A stretch of 64,000 nt of DNA from Bacteroidaceae bacterium (GCA_024398475.1 JAKSJB010000006.1:1-64000); one strand, 5' to 3'; positions 17,109 to 24,867 are shown, numbered from the stretch's first letter. Notes: generated by a model not told the origin, from the letters alone. Program-made: numbers and translations.

Positions 17109-18965
17109 TTATAAAAGCGACTCTGTCGGTAATTCAATACCCAATGACTCAAAGAATCTTGTTCTAATTTCCTTAAATCTATTGCGACAAAACTTAAAAT
17201 AATTATCTCTCAATACACTTGCTTTTTCAGCACCAGTGTAGTCATAATCCATCCAAGTTAGATCTTCGGCTTTTGTGAAGCTAAACTTTGACTCAACATC
17301 AGCAAGGTTAATTATTGATAGATAATTAGTGTCCTGATAGAAGTTTTTAGAGCCTTTTGTGCGATTCACGCCTTCCGGAAGATAACACAAGTTTGCAATG
17401 CTACTGATAGGCAAGCCATCTGATTGACTTTTTCTTATAAAAGTCTTCATTTGTTCTTTAGTTGCAATATGCTCAATATCAAATTTATCTTGAGAAATTT
17501 GGTCATTAGCAGTAAACGACATCCTGTAAATGTTGTTTAATATCACCATATCTTCACTAGATGGCGATGCTATTCTGATCTGTTCAACTCGTTGCATTGA
17601 ACGATCAAAATAACGAGACAAAACTCCATCCCATGCTTTTGAATCAATAGGTTGGTAATATCGTTTATCTTTAATCACCTTATAAATTTTAACTGTACCA
17701 CCATCACTCCAATAATTATCAATAATATCATAAATATAATAAAGCAGAAGTTTCTTACATAAATCATCTTTAATAGATGACCAGTTTGAATTTATGGTGA
17801 AACCTTCGCTCAAATTAAATTTTGCTCTAAACGCAGTTGCTATCATTGACATGATTTGGAACTTTGAATGAAGAATCTTCTCTTCCCATCGATTGTTACC
17901 TTTAAACTTTGTAATAACAGATACTGCATTCTGAACAAATACTATAGAATCTTCTATGGTGCTTTGAAGTTTATTGACATCGAGAGTTTCAAAGTCTTTA
18001 TACAAAGTGCTTATTTTATTCTTGTCATGCAAACAAGCGTCAACAAGCTCAAAACCAAGAGTATTATTGATATCATCCTCTTGATTTTTATTAAATGCAA
18101 GGAGAGAGTATTTATTAACGAGATACTTACTGAGTCCAAACATATACTCAAATGCATTTAACTTTCTGGACGACAGAAGGGTATCGCGATTATATCCATC
18201 AATAACAAATTTGTCATCAATGAACGACTGGTACTTTTTCACAACATATTCAACAACGGTTTCTGAATTGATTTCATACCTTACATTAATTGGCCATGAT
18301 GCTGCATATACTTCATACATACTGAGCGGAGATCCCTGAGAATTGATTCTATCAAAAATCATTGGCAAATTGTCTTCTGACCCGGAATAAACAATGATTG
18401 GCATATCCGATGAGGCGATACTATCATAAGTTGAATGAATGCCATGATAATACTCACTAAGTAAATCAGCAATTTCTTGAGCCTGAGACAAATTAATATC
18501 CACCTGTAGTTTGTCATGCAAACGTGTTGAAAAACCTATGAACTGAACGTTAGTAAAAGAGTTCTGATCAATAATAAAAGCCAATAGTTCACTTTTTACA
18601 TCCTCAGTAAAATCCATTTCCAGACTTAGCAAGGCTAGAATCTCTTGACAGAGTTTGTCTGGAATATTTTCCAAAGAGACAAAATTTGTAGGATTGTTTA
18701 TATACGACCTTATACATGTTGATCTTTGCAATCCATCAACAAGCAGATAAGTCTCAATGTTGTTTTCAATTTTCTTGTAAAAGAGCATTGTGCCAACTGG
18801 GAAACCATTTTTTACCGAATCAATAAAAGTCGCTTGTTGTTTCTTTGACCAGCGTTTTCCACGTTGGAACATTGGAACAACAAGTTTTTTTTGAGAGTGT
18901 TCATTTGAATTCAACGCTGCCGCTAAATCCTTAAGCGTCCACTTTTCGGTTGTACATGTACTCAT
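17109..18965 (-). CDS. DUF262/HNH (GmrSD-like) restriction protein
   Basis: 618 residues from ATG 18965; an in-frame extension to 19064 is possible but lacks family signature. The N-terminus is a ParB-like DUF262 domain: VVPMFQRGKRWS (29-40) and DGLQR (77-81), the NTP-handling motif usually written DGQQR. The C-terminus is an HNH/DUF1524-like nuclease: FDIEH with His near 499, then NLCYLP and VNRTKGSKNF. This two-domain order is that of GmrSD/BrxU-type Type IV enzymes, which use nucleotide to attack modified phage DNA. It would complement the LlaJI system, which attacks unmodified DNA. It is first in the intact part of the operon. Confidence 0.75.
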   Translation of the reverse strand: MSTCTTEKWTLKDLAAALNSNEHSQKKLVVPMFQRGKRWSKKQQATFIDSVKNGFPVGTMLFYKKIENNIETYLLVDGLQRSTCIRSYINNPTNFVSLENIPDKLCQEILALLSLEMDFTEDVKSELLAFIIDQNSFTNVQFIGFSTRLHDKLQVDINLSQAQEIADLLSEYYHGIHSTYDSIASSDMPIIVYSGSEDNLPMIFDRINSQGSPLSMYEVYAASWPINVRYEINSETVVEYVVKKYQSFIDDKFVIDGYNRDTLLSSRKLNAFEYMFGLSKYLVNKYSLLAFNKNQEDDINNTLGFELVDACLHDKNKISTLYKDFETLDVNKLQSTIEDSIVFVQNAVSVITKFKGNNRWEEKILHSKFQIMSMIATAFRAKFNLSEGFTINSNWSSIKDDLCKKLLLYYIYDIIDNYWSDGGTVKIYKVIKDKRYYQPIDSKAWDGVLSRYFDRSMQRVEQIRIASPSSEDMVILNNIYRMSFTANDQISQDKFDIEHIATKEQMKTFIRKSQSDGLPISSIANLCYLPEGVNRTKGSKNFYQDTNYLSIINLADVESKFSFTKAEDLTWMDYDYTGAEKASVLRDNYFKFCRNRFKEIRTRFFESLGIELPTESLL

Positions 18966-19073
18966 ATGATTACTTAATTTATTTTCTTGAATTTGACAAA
19001 TAGTTAGAAAGAACATTGTATGAAACAGAGTATATATCTTCCTCTCTCTTTCCACACACGCCAAAGCTTTCGT

Positions 19074-19250
19074 TCATGAGACTGTTGTAGATGGCGCATT
19101 CTTCAATACATCAATTTCCTCAACCCAGGAGTCTGTCGTCTCATCATTTATGTCATGTTGAGCGGCACGTGCTAATTTCCCAATAATTTCATTAGTGGTT
19201 TTGGTTAAAAATACAGAAATACTGTCTGAATAATAGAATCGCTCTGGCAT
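19074..19250 (-). pseudogene. N-terminal remnant of a DUF2075-like helicase gene
   Basis: A 58-codon frame (ATG 19250; in-frame extension to 19352). It starts MPERFYYSDSISVFL and ends ...DSWVEEIDVLKNA plus a few unrelated residues and a stop. This matches my memory of the first ~50 residues of DUF2075 DNA/RNA helicase-like proteins (YY...I..FL...IIGKLAR...W..EI.VLK). The remaining several hundred residues are missing; the DUF262 gene begins about 110 bp later. It is probably the leftover of an earlier island gene. The family call is tentative. Confidence 0.45.
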
Positions 19251-19498
19251 TTTGAGATTAGTCTGTCTATTCTTTATAAAAAGCGTGGGTCTAAAGCAAA
19301 AGCCGTTCAGGTTCTGGACAAACCCTTTAGAATAATGCAATAGAACATCCACGCTGTGATTATTAGTTTTCTTTCACAACGGGGACATTGATGCATCTCT
19401 TCTTCTAAAGGTATGCGATTGTCCAGATCAGAACGGCGAAGAATGATGACTTACTCTCTGTCGAGTACTTGCTGTCTATAGGGGCAGCGACCTATAAA

Positions 19499-19531
19499 AA
19501 ATAGTTATTTAACTATTTCTCTGCAAATATA
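19499..19531 (-). promoter_or_regulatory. Candidate promoter and operator of the defence operon
   Basis: On the minus strand TATATTTG (19531-19524) fits the -7 consensus. Starting 5 bp downstream, around the expected transcription start, is a perfect 9-bp inverted repeat, AAATAGTTA-TT-TAACTATTT (19499-19518). No good -33 TTTG was seen. A palindrome at the start site is typical of repressor control in restriction systems, but no controller gene is present in the island. Confidence 0.45.
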
Positions 19532-19591
19532 CTGCTTTTTTTGATAATTGAGTGGTTTCTCCTTTATTTTTCAGTGATGATACGCCTTTTT

Positions 19592-19634
19592 CGTCAAAAA
19601 GTCAAAAAGTCAAAAAGTCATTTTGTCATTTTTT
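19592..19634 (-). repeat. 8-bp array GTCAAAAA
   Basis: Units GTCAAAAA, GTCAAAAA, GTCAAAAA, GTCATTTT and GTCATTTT in 8-bp phase. It is the inverted form of the TTTTTGAC array at 2461-2490. Confidence 0.75.
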
Positions 19635-19748
19635 AATGTATTTTTCCCCTAATGGAGAAAACGCAAAACGCTAACGCAAAATTAATAAACGCAAACGCAA
19701 CGTCCTTCGGACTACGCAAACGCAAAAAACTTAGACTATCGAAATTTT

Positions 19749-19952
19749 TTAAAGAAAATAAATGTTCAGGGTCTCCGACCTCTTACTGCTGTCACAAAAG
19801 AAAATCCTTGTAAGTCTGATGTCTTCCAGATATTTTCTCTTGTAACATCAGCTTGACAATAAATTGTCACTTGAACATTTTTGGAAAATAGGGCTCAATG
19901 CCCAAAAATCGCCAATATGGCGAAAAATAAAATGCTGCGCGGTGGTCACTCG
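19749..19952 (-). repeat. Structured repeat element B, copy 2 (right of island)
   Basis: Inverted copy of 8279-8488, about 85-90% identical by eye. Its core (19760-19880) is also exactly 121 nt. Stems TGACAAT/ATTGTCA and AGAAAAT/ATTTTCT are fully kept while loops differ (CT versus TT). P1 retains TGAACATTT/AAATGTTCA. Stem-preserving, loop-varying change suggests a structure under selection. Confidence 0.8.
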
Positions 19953-20067
19953 TAGACTCCGATTTAGGGGACGAACACGGAACGCACGGAATACACGGAA
20001 AAGGTTGATGCGCGATGTGTGGATATAAAATAAAACCTGCGGCATAAAAAGGCTGCGCAAAACTTAA

Positions 20068-20225
20068 CGCAAAGGCTACGGCACACCCCTTCGGGTTGTG
20101 GGCTAAGGTAAGGTATTTTGTCTATAACGATGATTCCCAACCCTTACGGATTGGGCTGTAGAGTGTCGGACTTTCAGCCCTTGAATAGGGTCTACGAGTA
20201 GCCCCCTAACCCCCTCAAGGGGGAA
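20068..20225 (-). repeat. Structured intergenic repeat element A, copy 3
   Basis: Inverted relative to the copies at 51 and 2733. The inner CCCAATCC-GTAA-GGGTTGGG hairpin is intact, but the outer CTGTAG strand is replaced. A short piece (TCTACGAGTA) of the 8-bp array family is inserted before the distal end. The CACA...TGTG hairpin is preserved. Confidence 0.75.
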
Positions 20226-20287
20226 GAACGCAAACCCTAACGCAAACGCAAAAACGCTTGAATCCTCGAATTATCGAAATCTCGAAA

Positions 20288-20371
20288 AAGCCAATGGCCA
20301 ATGGCTAATGGCTAAAGGCCTCCCCGTCAGGGGCTACTCGTTGACTTGTTGACTCGTTGACTCGTTGATTC
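20288..20371. repeat. 7-bp array followed by 8-bp array
   Basis: 20288-20320 is an inverted GCCATTR array (GGCCAATGGCTAATGGCTAA). 20337-20371 is GTTGACTY units in 8-bp phase. It is the same composite as 2461-2584 and 28351-28510. Confidence 0.7.
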
Positions 20372-20390
20372 CAAAAGCATTAGCTTTTGG

Positions 20391-21167
20391 CTAATACGAT
20401 ACTTGGCAGGAGATGCCGAGGGATTCTACCTGGAGGGCTATTCGGTCGAGGGATTCGGGGGTTGCCTTGCGGAGTGTGCTGATTGGGGTTTCGCGTTCTA
20501 TGGTGTAGATCATGACTTTTGAGGGGTGGATGCGCTGTATGGCTGTGAGCCAGGGTTGGATGTATTCGTCGCCGGTGTTGTTGACGGATTTTCCCTTGTA
20601 TTCTCCGTCGAGGAACATGGTCTGGATTATGCACTTGTCGGCAAACAGGGCGAGGCGGGATATGATGTGTTCTACGTCGTAGGTGGGGCTGAGTGGCTGA
20701 TCTACGAAGCGGATGTACTGGGGTGTCACGGTGTCGAGTTTCTGTATGTTGTTGTCCACTCGCAGCATGGCGTCGAACACGTCCTGACGGTCGAGTTGGG
20801 TGGCGTTGCTGAGTACGCTGATTTCTGCCTTGGGGAAGTATTCATCGCGCAGGGTGATGGTGTCGTCTATGATTCCGGCAAAGTCGGGGTGGAGGGTTGG
20901 TTCTCCGTTTCCGGCGAAGGTGATGACGTCGGGGGGTGTGCCGAGTGCCTGCATCTTCTGGAGTTGCTGACGTAGTTCTGCCTGTACCTGACTGCGTGGG
21001 GGGAACTTCTGATGGGGTATGTGGTCTTTCCTGAGTCCGCATTCGCAGTATATGCAGTCGAAGGAGCATACTTTTCCGTCAGCTGGCAGGAGGTTGATGC
21101 CGAGTGACACGCCGAGGCGGCGGCTCTTGACGGGTCCGAAGATTGGGGATGGAAACAGTATTGTCAT
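20391..21167 (-). CDS. Radical SAM protein (COG0731-like)
   Basis: 258 residues from ATG 21167, which overlaps the stop codon of dprA as ATGA. The N-terminal FGPVKSRRLGVSLGINLLP leads into the 4Fe-4S motif CSFDCIYCECG (CxxxCxxC, about residues 34-41), so it should bind S-adenosylmethionine and an iron-sulfur cluster. GNGEPTLHP is the conserved second radical SAM motif. The length and FGPVxSRRLG opening match the COG0731 group, related to tRNA-wyosine enzymes but without a firm function in Bacteroidota. The reading frame stays open far upstream inside dprA, but that part is a shadow. Confidence 0.85.
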   Translation of the reverse strand: MTILFPSPIFGPVKSRRLGVSLGINLLPADGKVCSFDCIYCECGLRKDHIPHQKFPPRSQVQAELRQQLQKMQALGTPPDVITFAGNGEPTLHPDFAGIIDDTITLRDEYFPKAEISVLSNATQLDRQDVFDAMLRVDNNIQKLDTVTPQYIRFVDQPLSPTYDVEHIISRLALFADKCIIQTMFLDGEYKGKSVNNTGDEYIQPWLTAIQRIHPSKVMIYTIERETPISTLRKATPESLDRIALQVESLGISCQVSY

Positions 21168-22279
21168 TTTCTGAGTAGTTTGTATCGTGCACCTCCGAGC
21201 AGGGTTACGATGCCCATGCATTCCAACTCGTAGAGTTGGTTGCTGACTTGCATGTAGCTGAGGTTGGTGTCGATGATTATTTGATTTATCTGCTTGCCTT
21301 CGCTGCCTTGCAGGGTGTCTACGATGCGCTGCTGTTCGTCGGTGAGGGTGACGAAGAGTTCCTGCTGTCGTGGCTGGGGGGCGGAGGGGGTCACTTCCCA
21401 GTTCAGTGCCTTGACTATGTCGTCGGCTGACTGTATGAGTGTGGCTTTCTGTCCGTATATGAGGTTGTTGCACCCTATGCTGCTTTCGTCGGTGATTCTG
21501 CCGGGGAAGGCGAACACGTCGCGCTGGTATTCCTGTGCGAGTTCGGCTGTGATGAGGGAGCCTCCCTTTGCTGCGCTTTCTACTACTATGGTTGCTTCGC
21601 TGATTCCTGCTACGATGCGGTTGCGGCGCACGAAGTTGAGTTTTTCGGGGGTGGTGCCGCTGATGTATTCGGTGAGCAGGCCTCCGTGCCGGAGCATTTC
21701 GGCGGCTGTGTGGCGGTGTGGGGCTGGATAGATGCGGTCGAGTCCGTGGGCGAGTACTCCTACTGTGGGGAGTCCGGCGGCGAGGGCTTTCCTGTGTGCG
21801 CAGATGTCGATGCCGTAGGCGAGTCCGCTGACGATGAGGGTGTCGGGGCGGAGGAGGCTGAGGTCGGAGATGAGGCTCTGGCAGAGTTCCCTGCCGTACT
21901 GTGTGCAGCGGCGGGTTCCGACTATGCTGATGACGTGCCGGGTGTTGAGGTCGGCATTGCCCATGTAGAAGAGGGCGAGGGGTGCGTCGGGGCACTCGGT
22001 GAGGCGTGCGGGGTAGTCGCTGTCGTGCTGACAGAGTATCTTGATGTTCTTGCTCTGAGCGTATTCCATTTCTGCTTCTGCCCGCTTCACGGCTTCGTCG
22101 TAGCCCTTGAGGGCGGTGATGAGGCGTTCGGTGGCGCTGGGCAGTATGTCGCGTATGTTGTTGCGGTGTTCCCAGACGGCTGTGGCTGACCCTAGCCTGT
22201 CGTAGAGCATGCGGGTGTTGGTGAGTCCTATCTTCTGGAGGTTGCCTAGTGCAACGGTGTATATGGTTTCGCTGTTCAT
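21164..22279 (-). CDS. dprA: DNA processing protein DprA
   Basis: A 371-residue DprA/Smf protein. An N-terminal helix-hairpin-helix/SAM-like region is followed by the Rossmann-like core: VGTRRCTQYGRE, VSGLAYGIDICAH, GVLAHGLDRIYP, LTEYISGTTPEKLNFVRRNRI and VVESAAKGGSLITAELA. The C-terminal winged helix covers about 305-371. DprA binds single-stranded DNA and loads RecA during transformation; a recombination role is likely in non-competent hosts. It is coupled to the radical SAM gene by a 4-bp overlap. GC-rich compared with the island to its left. Confidence 0.95.
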   Translation of the reverse strand: MNSETIYTVALGNLQKIGLTNTRMLYDRLGSATAVWEHRNNIRDILPSATERLITALKGYDEAVKRAEAEMEYAQSKNIKILCQHDSDYPARLTECPDAPLALFYMGNADLNTRHVISIVGTRRCTQYGRELCQSLISDLSLLRPDTLIVSGLAYGIDICAHRKALAAGLPTVGVLAHGLDRIYPAPHRHTAAEMLRHGGLLTEYISGTTPEKLNFVRRNRIVAGISEATIVVESAAKGGSLITAELAQEYQRDVFAFPGRITDESSIGCNNLIYGQKATLIQSADDIVKALNWEVTPSAPQPRQQELFVTLTDEQQRIVDTLQGSEGKQINQIIIDTNLSYMQVSNQLYELECMGIVTLLGGARYKLLRK

Positions 22280-22321
22280 CGTGGGTGTGCTGTTCTTTCG
22301 GATGTTATGGGTTCCCTCTTC

Positions 22322-22708
22322 TTATATCAGGGGGTCGAGTATGTGGCTGTCGGTGAGTTTTCCGTCGGTGAGGCATACTATGTCTACCTGTGCCTGTACG
22401 GACAGTTTCATGTCGGAGGCCCGGTAGATGTCCTGGTGGAAGATGTATCTGATGCCTTCGTGGGTTACGGCTGTCTTCACGAGGAATTCGTCCATTCCCT
22501 TAAGGGGTGTCTTGAACCGCATGGTGATGGCTGCCACGACGGGGTCGATGCCTTCCCGGTGCATCTGGGTGAAACTGAGTCCGCGGGACCGGAGAAACTC
22601 GTGGCGGGCGTGTTCGAGGTAGTGCTGGTAGTTGGCGTTGTTGACTATTCCCTGTATGTCGCACTCGTAGTCGCGGACTTTCATCCTTGTTTCGTGTATG
22701 TACTGCAT
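22322..22708 (-). CDS. Acyl-CoA thioesterase, YbgC/FadM-like (4HBT hotdog fold)
   Basis: 128 residues, the usual size. The hotdog-family active-site region is clear: VRDYECDIQGIVNNANYQHY with Asp and Asn in the YbgC-type position, then EHARHEFL. It should hydrolyse acyl-CoA or acyl-ACP thioesters in the cytoplasm. It lies 42 bp upstream of dprA on the same strand and probably heads that transcript, with a TAACTTTG box upstream. Confidence 0.85.
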   Translation of the reverse strand: MQYIHETRMKVRDYECDIQGIVNNANYQHYLEHARHEFLRSRGLSFTQMHREGIDPVVAAITMRFKTPLKGMDEFLVKTAVTHEGIRYIFHQDIYRASDMKLSVQAQVDIVCLTDGKLTDSHILDPLI

Positions 22709-22761
22709 TTCCTTGTTTTTCTGTGGGGAGTGTATTGTGCTCCAAACTCTTTTACTGCTTG

Positions 22762-22769
22762 CAAAGTTA
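22762..22769 (-). promoter_or_regulatory. Promoter of the thioesterase-dprA-radical SAM operon
   Basis: TAACTTTG on the minus strand, about 54 bp upstream of the thioesterase start and back-to-back with the prfB promoter. Confidence 0.55.
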
Positions 22770-22854
22770 CAAAAAAAGTGAAGAGGGCTGTTCGATTTTC
22801 GTGTATTATTGCAAGATTATGAGACGGATTGCCCGAAAACTATAAACTTTTTCC

Positions 22855-22862
22855 TAACTTTG
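22855..22862 (+). promoter_or_regulatory. Promoter of prfB
   Basis: TAACTTTG, 20 bp before the prfB start codon. Confidence 0.55.
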
Positions 22863-22882
22863 CACCATAAAAATTACTCATT

Positions 22883-23992
22883 ATGATTACTATAGAGCAA
22901 CTTAAGGACTTAAAGGAGCGTGTGGAGGCGCTTAACCGCTATCTTGCCATCGACGGGAAGGTGGTGGAACTGGAGGAGGAGGAACTGCGTACTCAGGCTC
23001 CGGGGTTCTGGGACAACCAGAAGGAGGCTGAGGCTCAGATGAAGAAGGTGAAGGATATTCAGAAATGGATTACTGGCTACAGGGAGGTGAAGAGTGCTGC
23101 GGATGAGGTGGAACTGGCTTTCGACTTCTTCAAGGAGGAGATGGTGACTGAGGAGGAGGTGGACTCTGCCTATGTGAATGCGGTGAACCTGATTGAGAAC
23201 CTGGAACTGAGGAACATGCTCCGCAACGAGGCTGACGGTATGGACTGCGTGCTGAAGATTAACTCGGGTGCGGGGGGTACGGAGAGTCAGGACTGGGCTT
23301 CGATGCTCATGCGTATGTATCAGAGATGGGCTGAGGCGCACAACTACAGGGTGACTGTAAGCAACTACCAGGATGGTGACGAGGCGGGCATCAAGACGGT
23401 GACGATGGAGATTGAGGGTGATTCTGCCTTCGGCTACCTGAAGAGTGAGAACGGGGTGCACCGACTTGTGCGTGTGTCGCCTTACAATGCTCAGGGCAAG
23501 CGTATGACTTCGTTTGCCAGTGTGTTTGTGTCGCCGCTGGTGGATGACAGTATTGAGGTGGTTGTGGACAAGAGCAGGATTTCCTGGGACTTGTTCCGCT
23601 CGGGAGGTGCCGGTGGTCAGAATGTGAACAAGGTGGAGACGGGTGTGCGTCTGCGCTATCAGTATGTGGATCCTGACACGGGTGAGGAGGAGGAAATCCT
23701 CATTGAGAATACGGAGAGCCGCAAGCAGCTTGAAAACCGTGAGAACGCGATGCGTCTGCTGCGTTCGCAACTCTACAACCGTGCGCTGCAGAAGCGTATG
23801 GCTGAGCAGCAGAAGATTGAGGCTGGAAAGAAGAAGATTGAATGGGGCAGTCAGATAAGGAGTTATGTGTTTGATGACAGGAGGGTGAAGGATCACCGTA
23901 CCAACTACCAGACGTCGGACGTGACGGGTGTGATGGACGGTAAGATTGATGAGTTCATCAAGGCTTATCTGATGGAGTTCCCTAACTCTTAA
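22883..23992 (+). CDS. prfB: Peptide chain release factor 2
   Basis: 369 residues. The catalytic GGQ lies in SGGAGGQNVNK. The stop-codon recognition tripeptide reads SPY (VRVSPYNAQGK) where E. coli RF2 has SPF. The gene is read in one frame: at the site of the usual programmed +1 frameshift (CTTTGAC) the sequence is CTTGCCATC, so autoregulation by UGA readthrough is absent. It terminates translation at UGA and UAA. The CYTH gene follows after 10 bp, likely co-transcribed. Confidence 0.95.
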   Translation: MITIEQLKDLKERVEALNRYLAIDGKVVELEEEELRTQAPGFWDNQKEAEAQMKKVKDIQKWITGYREVKSAADEVELAFDFFKEEMVTEEEVDSAYVNAVNLIENLELRNMLRNEADGMDCVLKINSGAGGTESQDWASMLMRMYQRWAEAHNYRVTVSNYQDGDEAGIKTVTMEIEGDSAFGYLKSENGVHRLVRVSPYNAQGKRMTSFASVFVSPLVDDSIEVVVDKSRISWDLFRSGGAGGQNVNKVETGVRLRYQYVDPDTGEEEEILIENTESRKQLENRENAMRLLRSQLYNRALQKRMAEQQKIEAGKKKIEWGSQIRSYVFDDRRVKDHRTNYQTSDVTGVMDGKIDEFIKAYLMEFPNS

Positions 23993-24002
23993 CTGATATA
24001 CG

Positions 24003-24482
24003 ATGGAAATTGAACGTAAATTCCTGGTGAAGGGGGAGTTCAGGCATCTGGCGTATAACCGTACTCATATTGAGCAGGGGTATATTGCGTATGGCAACGG
24101 AAGGACGGTGCGTGTGCGTATTCGTGACGACAGGGGTTACCTGACTATCAAGGGTCCTGCGGACGTGGGTGGCCTGAGCCGTTATGAATTTGAGAGGGAG
24201 ATTGACCTGAACGATGCGCGCGACCTAATGAAGATCTGTCTGCCGGGGGTGGTGGTTAAGGACCGCTGGCTTGTCAGGAACGGTAAGCACACGATTGAGG
24301 TGGATGAGTTCTTCGGGGCTAACGAGGGGTTGGTGATGGCTGAGATTGAACTGAACTATGAGGATGAGGATTATATCCGTCCTGACTTCCTGGGGAGGGA
24401 GGTGACGGGCATCAAGCGTTACTACAATGCTCACATGATCAATTATCCTTACTGCCTCTGGACAGAAGATGAGAAGCGGTAA
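24003..24482 (+). CDS. CYTH-domain phosphohydrolase (triphosphatase family)
   Basis: 159 residues, a single CYTH (triphosphate tunnel metalloenzyme) domain. It opens with the signature ExExK as MEIERKFLV and carries alternating basic/acidic strands (RVRIRDDRGYLTIKGP, YEFEREI, EVDEF, AEIEL). Bacterial members cleave inorganic tripolyphosphate or related triphosphates with a divalent metal; class IV adenylate cyclase is a less likely option. Its last 44 bp overlap the convergent VanZ gene. Confidence 0.9.
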   Translation: MEIERKFLVKGEFRHLAYNRTHIEQGYIAYGNGRTVRVRIRDDRGYLTIKGPADVGGLSRYEFEREIDLNDARDLMKICLPGVVVKDRWLVRNGKHTIEVDEFFGANEGLVMAEIELNYEDEDYIRPDFLGREVTGIKRYYNAHMINYPYCLWTEDEKR

Positions 24483-24822
24483 GTCCGGCTGCAAAGCCGA
24501 GAACGGTGCCGAGGGTGTCGGCATAGAAATCGAGCCATTCGCCGCTGCGGCCTACGAGGGGCTGTATGAGTTCTATGAGTCCGCCCAGGGCTATGCTGCC
24601 GAGAACGGCGGTGAGACTGTGGACGAAGCGGGGGTGATGACGGTGACGTGTCCAGTCGAGCCACACGCTGAGCATGAGTCCGCCATACATGACAAAATGT
24701 GCCCACTTGTCGATGAAGGGGGTGTCGTCCAACTGTGGTACTTCGGGTACGGGCAGGAGGGACAGCAGCAAAATGGCTGTTGTGCATATTGATGTGAAGA
24801 TGTAGTGTCGGAGGGTGTGCAT
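24439..24822 (-). CDS. VanZ-family membrane protein
   Basis: 127 residues with four hydrophobic segments. It has the VanZ pattern of conserved residues: DKWAHFVMYGGL, then GGLIELIQPLVGRSGEWLDF and an ADTLGTVLG segment. VanZ gives low-level teicoplanin resistance in enterococci; in Bacteroidota the role is unknown. It is transcribed toward prfB/CYTH, with a 44-bp tail-to-tail overlap. Confidence 0.85.
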   Translation of the reverse strand: MHTLRHYIFTSICTTAILLLSLLPVPEVPQLDDTPFIDKWAHFVMYGGLMLSVWLDWTRHRHHPRFVHSLTAVLGSIALGGLIELIQPLVGRSGEWLDFYADTLGTVLGFAAGLTASHLLSRGSKDN

Positions 24823-24847
24823 TGTTGGTTTTTTCTGGTTTTCGGTG

Positions 24848-24855
24848 CAAAATTA
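24848..24855 (-). promoter_or_regulatory. Promoter of the VanZ-like gene
   Basis: TAATTTTG on the minus strand, 25 bp upstream of the start and 12 bp from the divergent symporter promoter box. Confidence 0.5.
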
Positions 24856-24867
24856 TATATTATTTTG

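Larger units (their letters stand above)
19353..20390. other. Non-coding right flank of the defence island
   Basis: No gene is supported. In order: a promoter-like box and palindrome for the island operon (19499-19531), an 8-bp GTCAAAAA array (19592-19634), GCGTTT-type repeats, element B copy 2 (19749-19952), element A copy 3 (20068-20225), a 7-bp array (20288-20320) and an 8-bp array (20337-20371). Last is a hairpin CCAAAAGC/GCTTTTGG (20371-20390) abutting the stop codon of the radical SAM gene. Confidence 0.75.

Noticed and set aside
21168..21995. Long N-terminal extension of the radical SAM reading frame
   Set aside because: It is an Arg/Pro/His-rich shadow of dprA; the true start is ATG 21167 coupled to the dprA stop.
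22910..23896. 328-codon frame opposite prfB
   Set aside because: Antisense shadow of a highly conserved gene; low-complexity His/Leu composition and no promoter.
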